A stretch of DNA of 64,000 bases from NCBI RefSeq assembly GCF_964204865.1, contig NC_135259.1, forward strand, positions 12,286,974-12,350,973, written 5' to 3'. Position numbers and translations under genes: made by a program. A model generated the notes under the pieces. It worked only from the letters and a program-made list of their open reading frames with translations. It ran no database searches and was not told where the DNA came from. Shown here piece after piece: positions 22,801-32,534 of this stretch. Numbering within the stretch: the first letter of the stretch is position 1; every line of letters starts with the position of its first letter. Source of the DNA: Styela clava (lineage: Eukaryota; Chordata; Ascidiacea; Stolidobranchia; Styelidae).

Positions 22801-25800
22801 AAATGTATTTGTTATTCACATTTGTTGTTCACATTAAATATTCTGCAGACCAGACAATGAGTTTCAATTTTTTTAGGTGAATATATAAAAAATTTGTGCT
22901 TTTCCTCCCACTTTGTATCATATTTGAAAGGGTTGCACAATTTGTATTTATCTAAATCTTAGTACACCCATCACTCATTTATTGGTATTCACACAGGAAT
23001 TTGAAAGTTTATCATACCAATCCATGGGGAAGTGCCACATGATATCCCCAGGAAAATTATTTTTATTGTTAGGCAACCTATTATGTTGTTCAGACCTCAC
23101 TCTGTTGTCAAGTTATTGATCCTGTATCAAATATTGTTTGAATCCATCATTGATGTAACTTTAAATTGGCATATTTTAATTTTGTGAGCAGCGAGTATCT
23201 CTATCGCAAAAATTTTATACAATTTGTTGCACGTTAGACCAATACCCGTGGTGCATTACCTCATCTAAGGGTCGCAGTCTTTCTCGCATTCTAAAGAGAT
23301 TTTATTAATACTATTTTTGCAGATTGTCCCGACTGCAATTTCCGTTATGCTCTTGCAAAAGGAGGATGTATGCATTTCAAATGCACTCAGTGTTCACATG
23401 AATTCTGTAGTGGATGTGCAAGTGCTTTCAAAAATGGAAAAGTAAGTCCTGTTGAGTTATATCTAGAATATGATGACATAGGATCGTCAAGTATGTAGTA
23501 ATGTTGGGGAGACTGTGGGCTAGTGATTTGACTTAAGTCATCATGTTCGCATATTGCTTCGCTTATATATGGAAATGACATATTTATTTTATCTTAATTT
23601 TTTCTCCTAGATCAGGGGTCTCCAACTCAAAACATGTCGCGGGCCACTTTTCGAAATTTATTGACCACGCGGGCCGCAAATCATGAAATTAGGTACAAAA
23701 TGGGTATCTCAATTTATTGTGTTGAAATTACACTTGAATCTTACAACAAACGAGACATGAAACATATTCATTCACTTGTGCTGGATATTTGGTCTCGATG
23801 TTTGGCCTTATTTTGCGTTGGTGCGCTAGTCTTAAGACAACATGCAAATGCTCGTCCGTTAGTCATGTGCGAAGGGCTGATTTGCCAACTTTCTTTCATA
23901 GTCGAAAAAAACAGCTCGCAAATATAAGAACTGCCAAAAATCGCAGGTATGCGAAGTGAATGTGCAATTAGCTTTGCAAACCTTTCTTCGGGCACAATGG
24001 ACTGACCGAAACTCGTTTGTTTCGTCACAATGAACATGCGAAATGAAATTATTGCATTTATAATTGCATTATAACAATTAACAATATAATAAAACATGAA
24101 CGTGGACAACAGGGGGGAATTTTGCTTCACTTTTTGCAGTTTGTCGGGCCGGACTCTTGATGATAAATGACACGATAATACCTAATAATAGTTCACATCG
24201 TACTATTTTAGTTTTTTGTGGAAAAATCCCAACCATGACGAGGGCCGCAAAAAATTGGCTGCGGGCTGGAGACCCCTGTCCTAGATATTAGACTGTGAAT
24301 AAATTAAAGCTTACAAATATACTCGCTATTTCGTTGAAAGAGATTGTATTATTCCAATTTATCACTTCTTATATTGTCTCACAACCTTAGATCTAAAGTA
24401 GGAAGTAAAAAAGGATTTGCAGTTAGTTCAATACACAATTCATAGTAGTCCCTCTATAAATAATTTTGATTAGCGCAGTTCATTAATTTTCTATTCTACA
24501 CAGAAATGTGGTAAATTTCCAACATGTCATTCAAGAGGACTACATGCTCACCATCCTCGTGATTGCTTGTTTTACTTGAGAGATTACAATCCATCTCAAC
24601 TTCAAAAACTTTTACGCGATAATAACATACAATACAACACAAAAGGAGGGAATCAAAAAACGTGTGAGGTTATGGAACAGAAAGATACTCCCGATGGACT
24701 GAAAGATGATGCTTGTGGACGTAATGTAATGAATAATTGTGCTGGGTTGTGCAAGCTTCATTATATTGAATATCTGGTAAGTTCCATATTTTCTCACAAG
24801 TCGTACAAAAAATCAGCAGTAATTTAATGGATTTGTCACAGAGATCAGGGTATTTTTTTAATGCGATATTCAGAACTGTGACAATGGTATCCAGCTGTTC
24901 AGGGCAAGTAATGGGCGTAGAACTTTCTGACCAAGTTTGGTTTACACATCAATAGGAGGTAAAACTCACAAATTAAATGGGCAGGCCATTAACGCCTTTC
25001 ATTTTGTAATTGAGATACAATATTGGAATATATTTGGCGGACTGGCAGGAAGGTTGAAGCCGACCAGCGGTTGAAAACCACTGTCTTAGACTATTCATTC
25101 AATAAAAATTTGTCCTATAATTCACTGATGCAAAATTTTTGTTGCTCATTTTGAGTGTTTTATTGAGGATGGTATGTAAACAGGTTCAAACACACATTTT
25201 TTTTCAAATTATTCAAGTACCTGTCAAGTAAAAAGTGCTGGCATTGTAGATTGTAGATGCAGATTGTACCCTAACTAACTATAACTCTTTCGAAGACAAA
25301 ATGACTATTGTTGGGAATTGTCATATATCAGAAAAATTCTGATGAATACAAGTTTCAAAAAACAATGATTGCTGCTTGTTGGGTAAAAGGGGGTTAAACT
25401 TAGGGGTTAAAGTATTAGACTTGACAGACAATGTTGGCATTGCAGGTTAAAACCTTTGGTTAAAATAACCCTACCTATGGTGTGTAGGTAATGCAGGACC
25501 TGAAAAAGTTCAGTCTTTCCAAACTATCCTTACCAGCAGTGGTTGCATGTGTAGAGACTTGTTCGGAGCGAAATAAATATAAATACGTTGTATGAAAATG
25601 CTCAGGAATCCAGTGTCGAGAAGCTTATTGTAACTTATTATTTCTTTTACAGGTTAATCTTGTTAACATTCATCGTCTGGATCCAGCAGATATTTTTACG
25701 GTTGATGAGTTGAAAACTTGCTTGAGAAGAGAAGATATTGATATCCCACAGAAAAAGGCAAGGGAAAGTGAAGATACTTATCGTAAAACTCTGCTTGCGG

Positions 25801-26384
25801 AAGTTAAAAAATTGCCATTGAAAAGACAAGGTTTGTTCTATCATTTCTGTTTAGAAATTAGAGTCTTTGTAATTAATAAAAAGAAATTTTAGGTTGAAAT
25901 GACAATTTTGTTGAAATTGTGATGATTAATCCAAGGTATTAGGTGTTTTGACCAACTAACTGTCACGCACATTTTGTATACTTTACCTGCTTTATCTTAG
26001 GTACCAGGCCAGAAACCTTTACCTGACATAGACCGGTGATCGAACGAGAGGTGTTCAATTGTGCACCTCAGATGCACTATTCTGAATAAAACTGTAGTGC
26101 GAAATGGTTATAAATTCAATGGTTGGGAATTGGAGATATTGTTCCTAAAGTATATTTATTGAGTATTTCAAGAATTTTAATAAGGTCAAATAAATTGGTA
26201 TTGACTGGAGGACCGACCATAACGAAATATGAAGGAACGAACAAAAATATTTTTTGAGCGCAATGGCTTTCATTAATCACAATTTCTACTTATTTAAAAT
26301 TAAATCAAAAGTATATCTTAACACAATTTTTTGAAAATTTGTCTCTATATAGGTGAGAATGAAGATGTTGAAATGGACAAATGA
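4895..26384 (+). CDS. RNF31: E3 ubiquitin-protein ligase RNF31/HOIP (RBR family, LUBAC catalytic subunit)
   Basis: Coding exons: 4895-5098, 5550-5699, 7714-7869, 8722-8889, 9450-9519, 10639-11037, 11357-11463, 12060-12775, 13580-14027, 15729-15878, 16058-16165, 17124-17265, 18004-18062, 18711-18938, 19861-20046, 21006-21104, 21563-21637, 22436-22577, 23323-23441, 24504-24776, 25653-25830, 26353-26384. All splice phases match, giving ~1402 residues (human HOIP 1072). The start is the first ATG after in-frame stops in the exon opened by the acceptor at 4834. Order: PUB domain (~1-225), B-box-like zinc finger (C292-H328), coiled-coil and disordered insert (~419-806), UBA-type helices (~780-960), RING1 (from C1024), IBR, RING2 with GGCMHF (predicted catalytic C1218), LDD (~1243-1390). 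HOIP builds Met1-linked ubiquitin chains in NF-kB and cell-death signalling. RanBP2-type NZF fingers were not seen. Family assignment is very secure; residue numbers depend on my exon joins. Confidence 0.93.
5915..7226. repeat. Dispersed repeat in RNF31 intron 2, with a nested hAT-like end
   Basis: The left edge reads GGGCTAGACATTCGAATAC and the right edge GAATATTCGAATATAGGCCC, an imperfect inverted pair. The left part resembles 27955-28323; the right part (about 7085-7370) resembles 39395-39680, which also extends past the right edge. At 6124 an internal hAT-like end, CAGCGTTTCCCAACC, matches another end at about 37924. Boundaries are approximate, and the nesting is inferred. Confidence 0.4.
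11135..11220 (+). other. RNF31: Candidate alternative terminal exon of RNF31
   Basis: A good acceptor (TTTGCAG, ending 11134) is followed by a frame that continues correctly from the phase-1 end of the 10639-11037 exon for about 28 codons and then stops at TAG 11218-11220. Using it would give a short protein with only the PUB domain and first zinc finger. The main gene model skips it, because 11037 to 11357 also joins in frame. No canonical AATAAA follows closely, so this may be a cryptic or poison exon. Confidence 0.25.
11583..11640 (+). repeat. SINE fragment
   Basis: Short match to the middle of the tRNA-derived SINE seen at 18312-18627 (the TGGACTTCTC...GGGTGGT...GTAAC segment). Lies in the RNF31 intron after exon 7. 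Confidence 0.45.
13269..13406. repeat. Small palindromic MITE-like repeat in RNF31 intron
   Basis: Inverted arms CATATGAGCTGACCC (13274-13288) and GGGTCAGCTTATATG (13390-13404) bracket about 100 bp without coding signal. Likely a short MITE or MITE fragment. Confidence 0.4.
15409..15603. mobile_element. TA-flanked MITE (Tc1/mariner-like)
   Basis: The left end AAAGGTGTTCATAAAGTTTT and the right end, read on the other strand as CAGGGTGTCGATAAAGTTCC, form terminal inverted repeats, with TA on both outer sides (15407-15408 and 15604-15605). 195 bp, no ORF. The TA duplication and end sequence point to a mariner-type element. It lies in the intron before the 15729 exon. Confidence 0.55.
17761..17966 (+). 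repeat. tRNA-derived SINE copy
   Basis: Contains a box B-like GGTTCGAATCC and the SINE body (ATTGCTGGACTCC, GGGTGGTTCACATAACCGCTGG). The box A region is degraded, so this is an old copy. It lies 5' of the small RNF31 exon 18004-18062. Confidence 0.65.
18312..18627 (+). repeat. tRNA-derived SINE copy, near full length
   Basis: Begins GGCGGTGTGGCTCA (box A region, partly deleted relative to the 27610-27951 copy), then box B GGTTCGAATTCC. The body motifs GATTGCTGGACTCCTCG and TTCACGTAACCGCTGGTCGG follow, then a 3' domain with GGTTCGCCATATGGTTAAGC and CTCCCCCGGTATAAATGGG. It lies in the intron between RNF31 exons 13 and 14, in the sense orientation. Confidence 0.7.
20597..20656. repeat. 30-bp tandem duplication
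   Basis: Two perfect copies of a 30-bp unit starting CATCCTTTTTTTAATTG at 20597 and 20627, in the RNF31 intron between RING1 and IBR exons. A diverged duplication of about 160 bp follows (about 20692-20800 and 20856-20990), sharing GAGAAACATTATGAATAAA. Confidence 0.7.
22056..22355. mobile_element. 300-bp TA-flanked MITE
   Basis: The left end CTGTGTTTCCCCAAAAATAA and the right end, read on the opposite strand as CCGTGTTTTTCCGAAAATAA, are terminal inverted repeats of about 24 bp. TA dinucleotides flank both sides (22054-22055, 22356-22357). An internal CCCCAAAATAAGCCCTAG repeats the end motif. No ORF. It sits about 80 bp upstream of the exon beginning at 22436. Confidence 0.65.
23613..24278 (-). 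mobile_element. Internally deleted hAT transposon with hATC remnant
   Basis: The 666-bp element has terminal repeats CAGGGGTCTCCA at 23613 and its complement ending at 24278. It is flanked by a perfect 8-bp duplication TCCTAGAT (23605-23612 and 24279-24286), the hallmark of hAT insertion. On the minus strand, 23768-24130 encodes residues resembling the hAT C-terminal dimerisation domain ([16 protein letters not shown]...[11 protein letters not shown]); the rest of the transposase is gone. It is inserted in the RNF31 intron after the RING2 exon; without it the intron would be about 390 bp. Confidence 0.85.
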
Positions 26385-27507
26385 ATCTTGACAGAGATAT
26401 TTACGTAATACAACAAATGCAACAGTTCATTTTTGCACCAGTAATGATATAAGATTCAGTCTGCGTGTTATATTCTATGCTGTTTGAATATACTAGGAAT
26501 CTGTGAAGTTTAACTATGTAATAAGGAATGTTATTTTTATTATAAAGCAAAGATTTTTAAACCAGCTAAAAAAAATTTCAAGAAAATAATAGCCTAAGTA
26601 TTTGTATCAAATTTGTTTGAAGAAAGTTTGCGAAACCTCAATTGAAAAAAGGAAATATCGATGAAAGGAATGTCATAAATTACCACTGAAGTATCAAGAA
26701 TTACATTTTAACATACAATTCAACATGACAAATAATATGTCAGTAGTTATGGGTTGATAATAACAAGTGGTCCATTTGTTTGCTTCATTATCATTAGTGA
26801 AAAACTCCTATATGATCACTACTGTACTGTATGGAAAAAAGCACAGTGCAACCAAGATCAAGGTTTTCCATCCTTATTCCCTTCACAAATTTCGAAAGGA
26901 AAATTCCCCTTGTTATTCATTTATTTTGCAACAGATGATGTTGTAACTTCCATGGTGTTGCAATTTTCTATTTGATCATGTAATCGAGTCCAAGCCATAT
27001 GTTTATCGAGTGTTCTCGCTCCCAGGATAAATATGTAATGAATTGAAATGATCCACCTGCAAAGCTGGTCGAATTCACCTCCGAGTGTTTAAATCACCAT
27101 GCGATTAAAAACCCCTGTCCTGAACGCTATTTGTTCTCATCTAGCAGAAAAAAATATAATATTCTCTCAATTTTAAAGTCCAACTATTTGTAAATAATTT
27201 AAATTTTTTTTTTTTTTATCCCGCTAAGCTGGTGAATTTTAATTGGTCTAGTCCAGCACCATGCCAATGTGACTTGTGTTCCCTTCGCTGTATGTACTTT
27301 TTGCTATATATATACCCTATGCATTGATTCAGTGTGTTATATTTGTCGACATGGTCCTAGTTTGCTATCTCATGCATGGTTTATGAATGTATCGGTAATT
27401 CATAAGTACATTAAATTCACTCATAAAATTGGTCTTTATATATTATTCCAGATTCGGATTTAATACGATAACACGCGACTATATCAGCTTAGCCATTCAG
27501 TTTGTTA
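26385..27507 (+). other. 3' region of RNF31 and intergenic DNA
   Basis: AT-rich sequence after the stop. I did not find a canonical AATAAA polyadenylation signal in the first several hundred bases; TATAAA at about 26541 and GATAAA near 27027 are weak alternatives. No further coding signal. Confidence 0.35.
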
Positions 27508-27511
27508 CTTG

Positions 27512-27605
27512 AGGTCCATGCATCTGGAACAAATACTTGGCTAGGTAACCCCATGCTCGATATGGACTGGTAACGTGGTTCGTCGTATGATTAAGTCGTA
27601 ATTTT
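27512..27605 (+). repeat. SINE 3' fragment, head-to-head with the next copy
   Basis: Matches the 3' half of the SINE family (GGTCCATGCATCTG, ATGGACTGGTAACG, GGTTCGTCGTATGATTAAG). Its neighbour at 27610-27951 is in the opposite orientation, so the pair forms an imperfect inverted repeat. Confidence 0.5.
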
Positions 27606-27609
27606 CGAG

Positions 27610-27951
27610 TAGGATAGGATAGGATTTACATATTTATCCCGGGGGAGAGGAAAGCCGATAAGACGGCTTATCCATATGGCGAACCACGGCCTCTCGTCCG
27701 GTTACCATTCCAAGTCGGGTATGGGATTAGTTTTACTGTTTTGTTTTCGGAAGCATGGACTTGGTGGTGGAGGAAGCCGTAACCGACCAGCGGTTACGTG
27801 AACCACCCAAAGACGGCGAGGAGTCCAGCAATCCTCTCGCACATAACCATCCCTGCATGGGACTCGAACCTGCATACCCACGCAGAGTGATTAGAGGTGC
27901 GGTGGCGAGCGTATTCCTAACGCTTAGCCCGTTGAGCCACACCGCCGCGCC
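27610..27951 (-). repeat. tRNA-derived SINE, best-preserved copy
   Basis: On the minus strand the element begins with a tRNA-like head. A good Pol III box A, TGGCTCAACGGGC (27927-27939), is followed about 60 bp later by a perfect box B, GGTTCGAGTCC (27860-27870). After the tRNA-like part comes the common body and the CTCTCCCCCGGGATAAATATG 3' segment. The tail is a short ATCCT repeat (27610-27627) rather than poly(A). It is the reference copy for the other family members here. It is a SINE and not a functional tRNA, because the sequence between the boxes does not fold into a plausible cloverleaf. Confidence 0.8.
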
Positions 27952-27954
27952 TGA

Positions 27955-28323
27955 GTATGTGATGATTTCAGAATCGAATGGAATATTTTTTCGAATCGAA
28001 TCTCGAATACTTCTGAGATATGTTGTATTGACTGTTTAATTGTAATATGAGTCCTCCAGGCACATTAATTGGTGAGAACGCGCAGTCGATCACTCAAACA
28101 AGTTCGCTGAGTGCTCACACACCATGAGAAACATGTTTCATCAACAACTCGCTCGGAAGAATAGAGTCACATGTCAGAATTTCATTTTAAAAATATGACT
28201 TGAATAAAAATAATTAGGAATTCCATTTCGACCCGCGGGCGAGCAAAAAAAAAACCAAGATAGCGGCAAATCGAAATTCCCGTCTGAACTGATTCGAATA
28301 TTTGATTCAAAATGTCCAGCCCG
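27955..28323 (+). repeat. Dispersed repeat, second copy
   Basis: Shares GATGATTTCAGAATCGAATG, TCGAATCTCGAATACTT, and AACATGTTTCATCAACAACTC with the repeat starting at 5915. The right end GATTCAAAATGTCCAGCCC is the inverted counterpart of the GGGCTAGACATTCGAATAC end. It abuts the SINE on its left. Confidence 0.45.
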
Positions 28324-28479
28324 ACGCGTGGGTCACAATATGGACACCGAAGTTAGCTACGTGCTGTACTTTTCAATGAGCGCATTTTGTATTCGAATGA
28401 TAGGAATCATTTCCACCAAATTTCACAGATGATATCTTGAGCAGAAATCAATAGGGTTTACATATTAATTTTTTTTTTT

Positions 28480-28498
28480 GGGGGGGGGGGGGGGGGGG
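28480..28498 (+). repeat. Homopolymer run of 19 G after about 11 T
   Basis: A T tract (28469-28479) runs directly into 19 consecutive G (28480-28498). Long G runs are rare in this AT-rich window; such a tract could form a G-quadruplex and its length may be unreliable in assembly. Confidence 0.9.
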
Positions 28499-28561
28499 AG
28501 CTTAAGAGAGACAGCTTCACCATATGTCGAAACACGGGCTCTCCTCCGGTTACCAGTCCAT
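28499..28561 (-). repeat. SINE 3' fragment
   Basis: Minus-strand match to the SINE 3' region (CCGGTTACCAGTCCATGTCGGG as in 47618-47733, and CACCATATG). It starts right after the G tract. Confidence 0.45.
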
Positions 28562-28649
28562 GTCGGGTACCTCTTTCAGGGGTATTGAGTAATGTTTTAT
28601 GTAACATAATAATCTTAGTCCTAATCTATTAAATTCGTCACTGGGATCA

Positions 28650-28902
28650 GGTTGGCCACCTTTGCTCTGAGGTATTAATTTTTACTCCTCATTCGAGAGT
28701 TCGAATCGCGTGATTGAGCGATGATGTGAACGATTTATTTTATGATTGATTGTTGGACTTCTCATCGCGGGGTGGTTCACTGGTCGATTGTGGCTTCATC
28801 CAAGTTCATTTGAATGTAACAATTAATTGGTTAGCTATCGATTCCTTTACCCGAATTGTTTCTTAACTACAATTTTCTCCCCAGCATAAATCCTATCCTG
28901 TG
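28650..28902 (+). repeat. Degraded SINE copy
   Basis: Box B-like GAGTTCGAATCGCG, then TTGGACTTCTCATCGCGGGG, GGTTCACTGGTCG and finally CTCCCCAGCATAAATCCTATCCTG follow the order of the SINE family. Strongly diverged, with internal deletions. Confidence 0.5.
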
Positions 28903-29127
28903 TGACAAAAATAGTCGAAGCTGCTGCAATACCCCTGCTAAAAACAATGGCATTCCTGACGCCAGCGGATGATTCCCAAACTTTGAATTCCATGCGGTCT
29001 ATTTTTATTACGTACGTTTTTATAACTTACATTCACTTTACACACTCACGAATGACTGCAAGTCTGACTGTCTTTGCTGTTGTCCTAATATAAATAACCA
29101 CATCCCATATTAAAAAGTATTGGTGTA

Positions 29128-29133
29128 TTTAAT
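29128..29133 (-). terminator. Candidate polyadenylation signal ATTAAA
   Basis: On the minus strand, ATTAAA lies about 38 nt after the stop codon of the TSP1-domain gene. It is a common variant of the animal poly(A) hexamer; the short distance means the site is only tentative. Confidence 0.35.
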
Positions 29134-29170
29134 AAAATCACGATGTGCTTTATGTATAAAAAATCAAATC

Positions 29171-32100
29171 TTAACTTGGTAAAGCGTCGAATGGAACATC
29201 GTATTGTACGTAGATGGGATCTTTGACTTCTTTTGCATCAATAGGCGAACTGTAAATATCTTCCATCTCTACCATTCGTCTAGTATGGCAGCCGTTGCCG
29301 GATTTACCTGGCATGGTATGGATGTGGGTACCAAGCACATGCCGCCGCGACAAAAAGTTCGATTTTTCATCCAATGAATGGCATTTGCAAAATCCCATCG
29401 GGTGTGGATGTTTTGGGTTACACAGTGTACTTGATATGTTTGGAGCCTCGAGGGCTGAATTCTTGGTTTGGTCACTATGGATAGCTTCATTGCAAAAACC
29501 GTTACTAGTATTGTGTGCTTTCCATCGACCGCATGCATCCGATGCATTTGATAACCTGAAATGAAACAGTTACAAATATTGTTATATAAACTATGTAAAG
29601 GTAGGCACATAATACACTATGCTAGGGTTATTTACGTCTTCCCATAAAAGTTATTGTCTCAATTCGTGAATCAGTGCTTCGTAGAAAAGCCCTTGTCAAA
29701 CTGAACTATTGGCTTATTTTGTTGAATAACTACACTCTTGCTTCCATGACTACGACATACTTTTAGAAAATGCTGAAACGGCTGATTGTAAAATGAATTG
29801 AATCGATAAAAACCACCGAAAGTAAAACATATGAGTGTAAAAAGGAACACCAAAAATGACCTTTGTCGTTCCAATGAACCTCGCTTGGACCAGACGAAGC
29901 GATCTTCTGATGGTGACGCTGTAAGGGCAGAATTGTACCCTGATGTTGTCACGTCCACGTTGAATGACTTCACACTGCTTGTGCCCGATGACAGACGACA
30001 CGGCCATTTATTATGTCCTTGTGAGTTTTCCCGCGACTAAAACGTGCAATATGGGAAGTAAAATTAGCAAGATTTATATATATTCTTATACACCAGGGTT
30101 AGAAAATTCAAAATGACCATTTGATAGTTCAGAGCTTTGCACAGATGGAACGAATGACTAAAACGCAATGCACCTCGAAGCGAGATTTCCCCAATTATTT
30201 TTTTACATAATATATATGTAAGATGTGTTACTTAGTTTTATATGATTTCAGAATGGGTTTTGAATTAACAGTTTAACACCGTATTTGTATCCGCAAACCC
30301 AGCTACAAAGAAAAAATTCTGGGCCAATCTAATTCACTTGCATACCTTATCTAATATATGCTGGTTCAATCTGCTATCATTACTTTGAATTGATGATTCC
30401 GACTGCGTTGGTGTTCTACGGCTTCCCTCAATCCACTGAAAGTCCGAATTTGTAGCTACTTTGCTATCTTGAAATTTTTTGCCACGTAATTTAGATTTTT
30501 TCGCTAAAATTTTAGAGTAACGTGTACTGAACGCCGATTTTCGTTCATTTTCATATTCATCTTTCGAGAGTTCATCTTCGGACAAAAATACTTCGTTTTG
30601 GTCGTCGGTTAATCGCGATGATTTTGGTCTTTTTATGGATTTACGAAGTGTGTTTACAACGTCACGACCTTCGTCAGAGTCGAAAGATTTGGCTGCGTCT
30701 GCCATGATATTCGAAGGATTAGCAACAGTCAATTTCCCCGAGTCGTCTGCACCAATATTGTCTTCCTCATTACTAAATTCAGAACTTGAATATGTAGCTT
30801 CCACATCATGTTCGGTCGCTAAAGATACTGACGGCATGAAAGCGGGTATATCAGAATATACTGGATCCGCGGCGGTCCCAGCTGCGGCTGCATCCATACA
30901 ATCCGTAGATTCATTATCGACTAAACTGTTTTTATTGTGGCATTCTTTGAAATAAGCATTCGGCGCCGAAGACGTATCTAATTTATTTGGAACTGTGCAA
31001 TACAGTGCTTCAGCGTTTTCTGGGCGTGCATTCCCTTCTCTTTGTGTTGGCAGTGTTGAATGCGACGCTTGTACCAAAGGTGACAGTGGTATTTCCTCGT
31101 TTAGTAAGCTATGCATACTCCCAACTGCACTCCTTCCGGTTACTATGCTGTCTGAGCGTTCTACGCCCCGTGATTTATTTTTACAAAGGGAACCATGATA
31201 TACAGATATAATTTTTTTTCGAAATAGTTCACGATTGAGAACAAAACAAGCTATCGCGAATATGCACGAAGCCACAACAAAGCCAACAGCCACGCCCAAC
31301 AACATGTTGTCATTGACAACAGGACACGGAGGGAGCGACGTGTTCGCCATAAATGGTTCCATTATAGACGATGAATTTGTACCGTTCAAGGTGAGAGGTG
31401 TAGGATGTACAGAAGCGTTGGTGTTCTGTGTAGTGTAACTCACCATTGATTCAATAGCTGTTGTTTCTTTAACGCACTCGTGTTTGAAGCAAGGAGTGAC
31501 TAAATGAGTTGATCCATTTTTTTCAAGATTTAAATACAATAATGAAGTGTCGTTTTCTTTCTCATCTACACAAGTAGATGGATGAACAACCGTTGAATTG
31601 TATACACACTGCCTTTCTAATTTCCGGGTGCAGGTTTCTATGTCGCACGAGTCGGATGTATTATTCTTAATCGTTGGCTTCCACGGTGTCCAAACTGGAC
31701 ATGGTCGAGTATTGCAAGGTCGTACTTCTGTGATAATCTGATATTTATCAAATTTTCTTAAATCATGAATGATTATTTTCACTCGCGCACTTTGTCCGCC
31801 TCCGCAAGTCTTATCGCATTGTTCCCAGTTGAGCCAATACCCGGAGCAGGCTGGAGTGATATAATAGGAGATAACAGATTTTTTACATGTAGGTTGTCCA
31901 AACTCACCTGGAAATACATTAGCAACATTTTAGTTAAAATGATACAGTTCGGCAATTGCAAGAACATACCACTTATCTATATATAATTACAATTTTTGTT
32001 TTCATCAATACAGATGCTATATATATAATAATAATAAAAAACATTCTATATTGACAGGCCAAATTACGAATATATATATCCTCTAAAAATCAGAGTTGTG

Positions 32101-32534
32101 TTTTCTTATTTATATTTTTCCTATTTTATTGCCAAATTTGGAATTGAGTAATATGATCGAAGTGAAATTTTATTTTATCTGCTTGACATTAAATCCAGCT
32201 CACTGAGAAACCATAAAACCACTCTACCTTTAGTACCGTCGTAGCAAACTGCAAAGGACGTCTTTTTGTAGAATTTACATCTTCGTCTTCTAGGCAAAGA
32301 GTACCTTTCAGAATCATTCGTACCGTTTCGAACCCAACCTTTCTCACATTCAACAGACGCTTTGCTGATAACAGCACTGTCATTAGGCAGTGATATTTTA
32401 CATGATCCATCCAGTCCATCGATATAAATCCTTTTGTATAATCCAGTACTTATAGGAGCCTGTTGTGCGTTCGTCTCTATCGTTGTAATGTACACAAGTA
32501 TAACAAAAAATGAACAGAGCGCAGTGCAATCCAT
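29171..32534 (-). CDS. Single-pass membrane protein with TSP1-like repeats and a tyrosine-motif tail
   Basis: Minus-strand exons: 32534-32228, 31907-30346, 30036-29861, 29555-29171. Phases match at every junction and give about 809 residues. Residues 1-23 form a signal peptide. Two thrombospondin type 1-like repeats follow: W127-x2-W130...CDKTCGGG, closing with CNTRPC, then PVWTPWK...CTRKLERQC...CFKHEC. A Ser/Thr/Asn-rich stalk has many N-glycosylation sequons, and a membrane segment lies at about 304-326. The ~480-residue cytoplasmic tail is disordered and holds YCTV, YSDI, YENE (Grb2-type YxN), and, in the last exon, YSSP, YVQY and YDVP (two YxxP, Crk-type). It resembles a cell-surface adhesion or guidance receptor that signals by tyrosine phosphorylation. 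I do not recognise a specific orthologue; THSD1-type proteins share the plan. The function is inferred. Confidence 0.8.

Noticed and set aside
25040..25083. hAT-like right end (GGTTGAAAACCACTG)
   Set aside because: No left terminus or matching 8-bp duplication found, so it was not annotated as an element.
29295..30040. Plus-strand ORFs and extra minus-strand frames near 29.3-30.0 kb
   Set aside because: Shadows of the last two exons of the TSP1-domain gene; only the frame that joins by splice phase was kept.
30635..31438. Plus-strand ORFs opposite the TSP1-domain gene
   Set aside because: Antisense shadows of the 30346-31907 exon.
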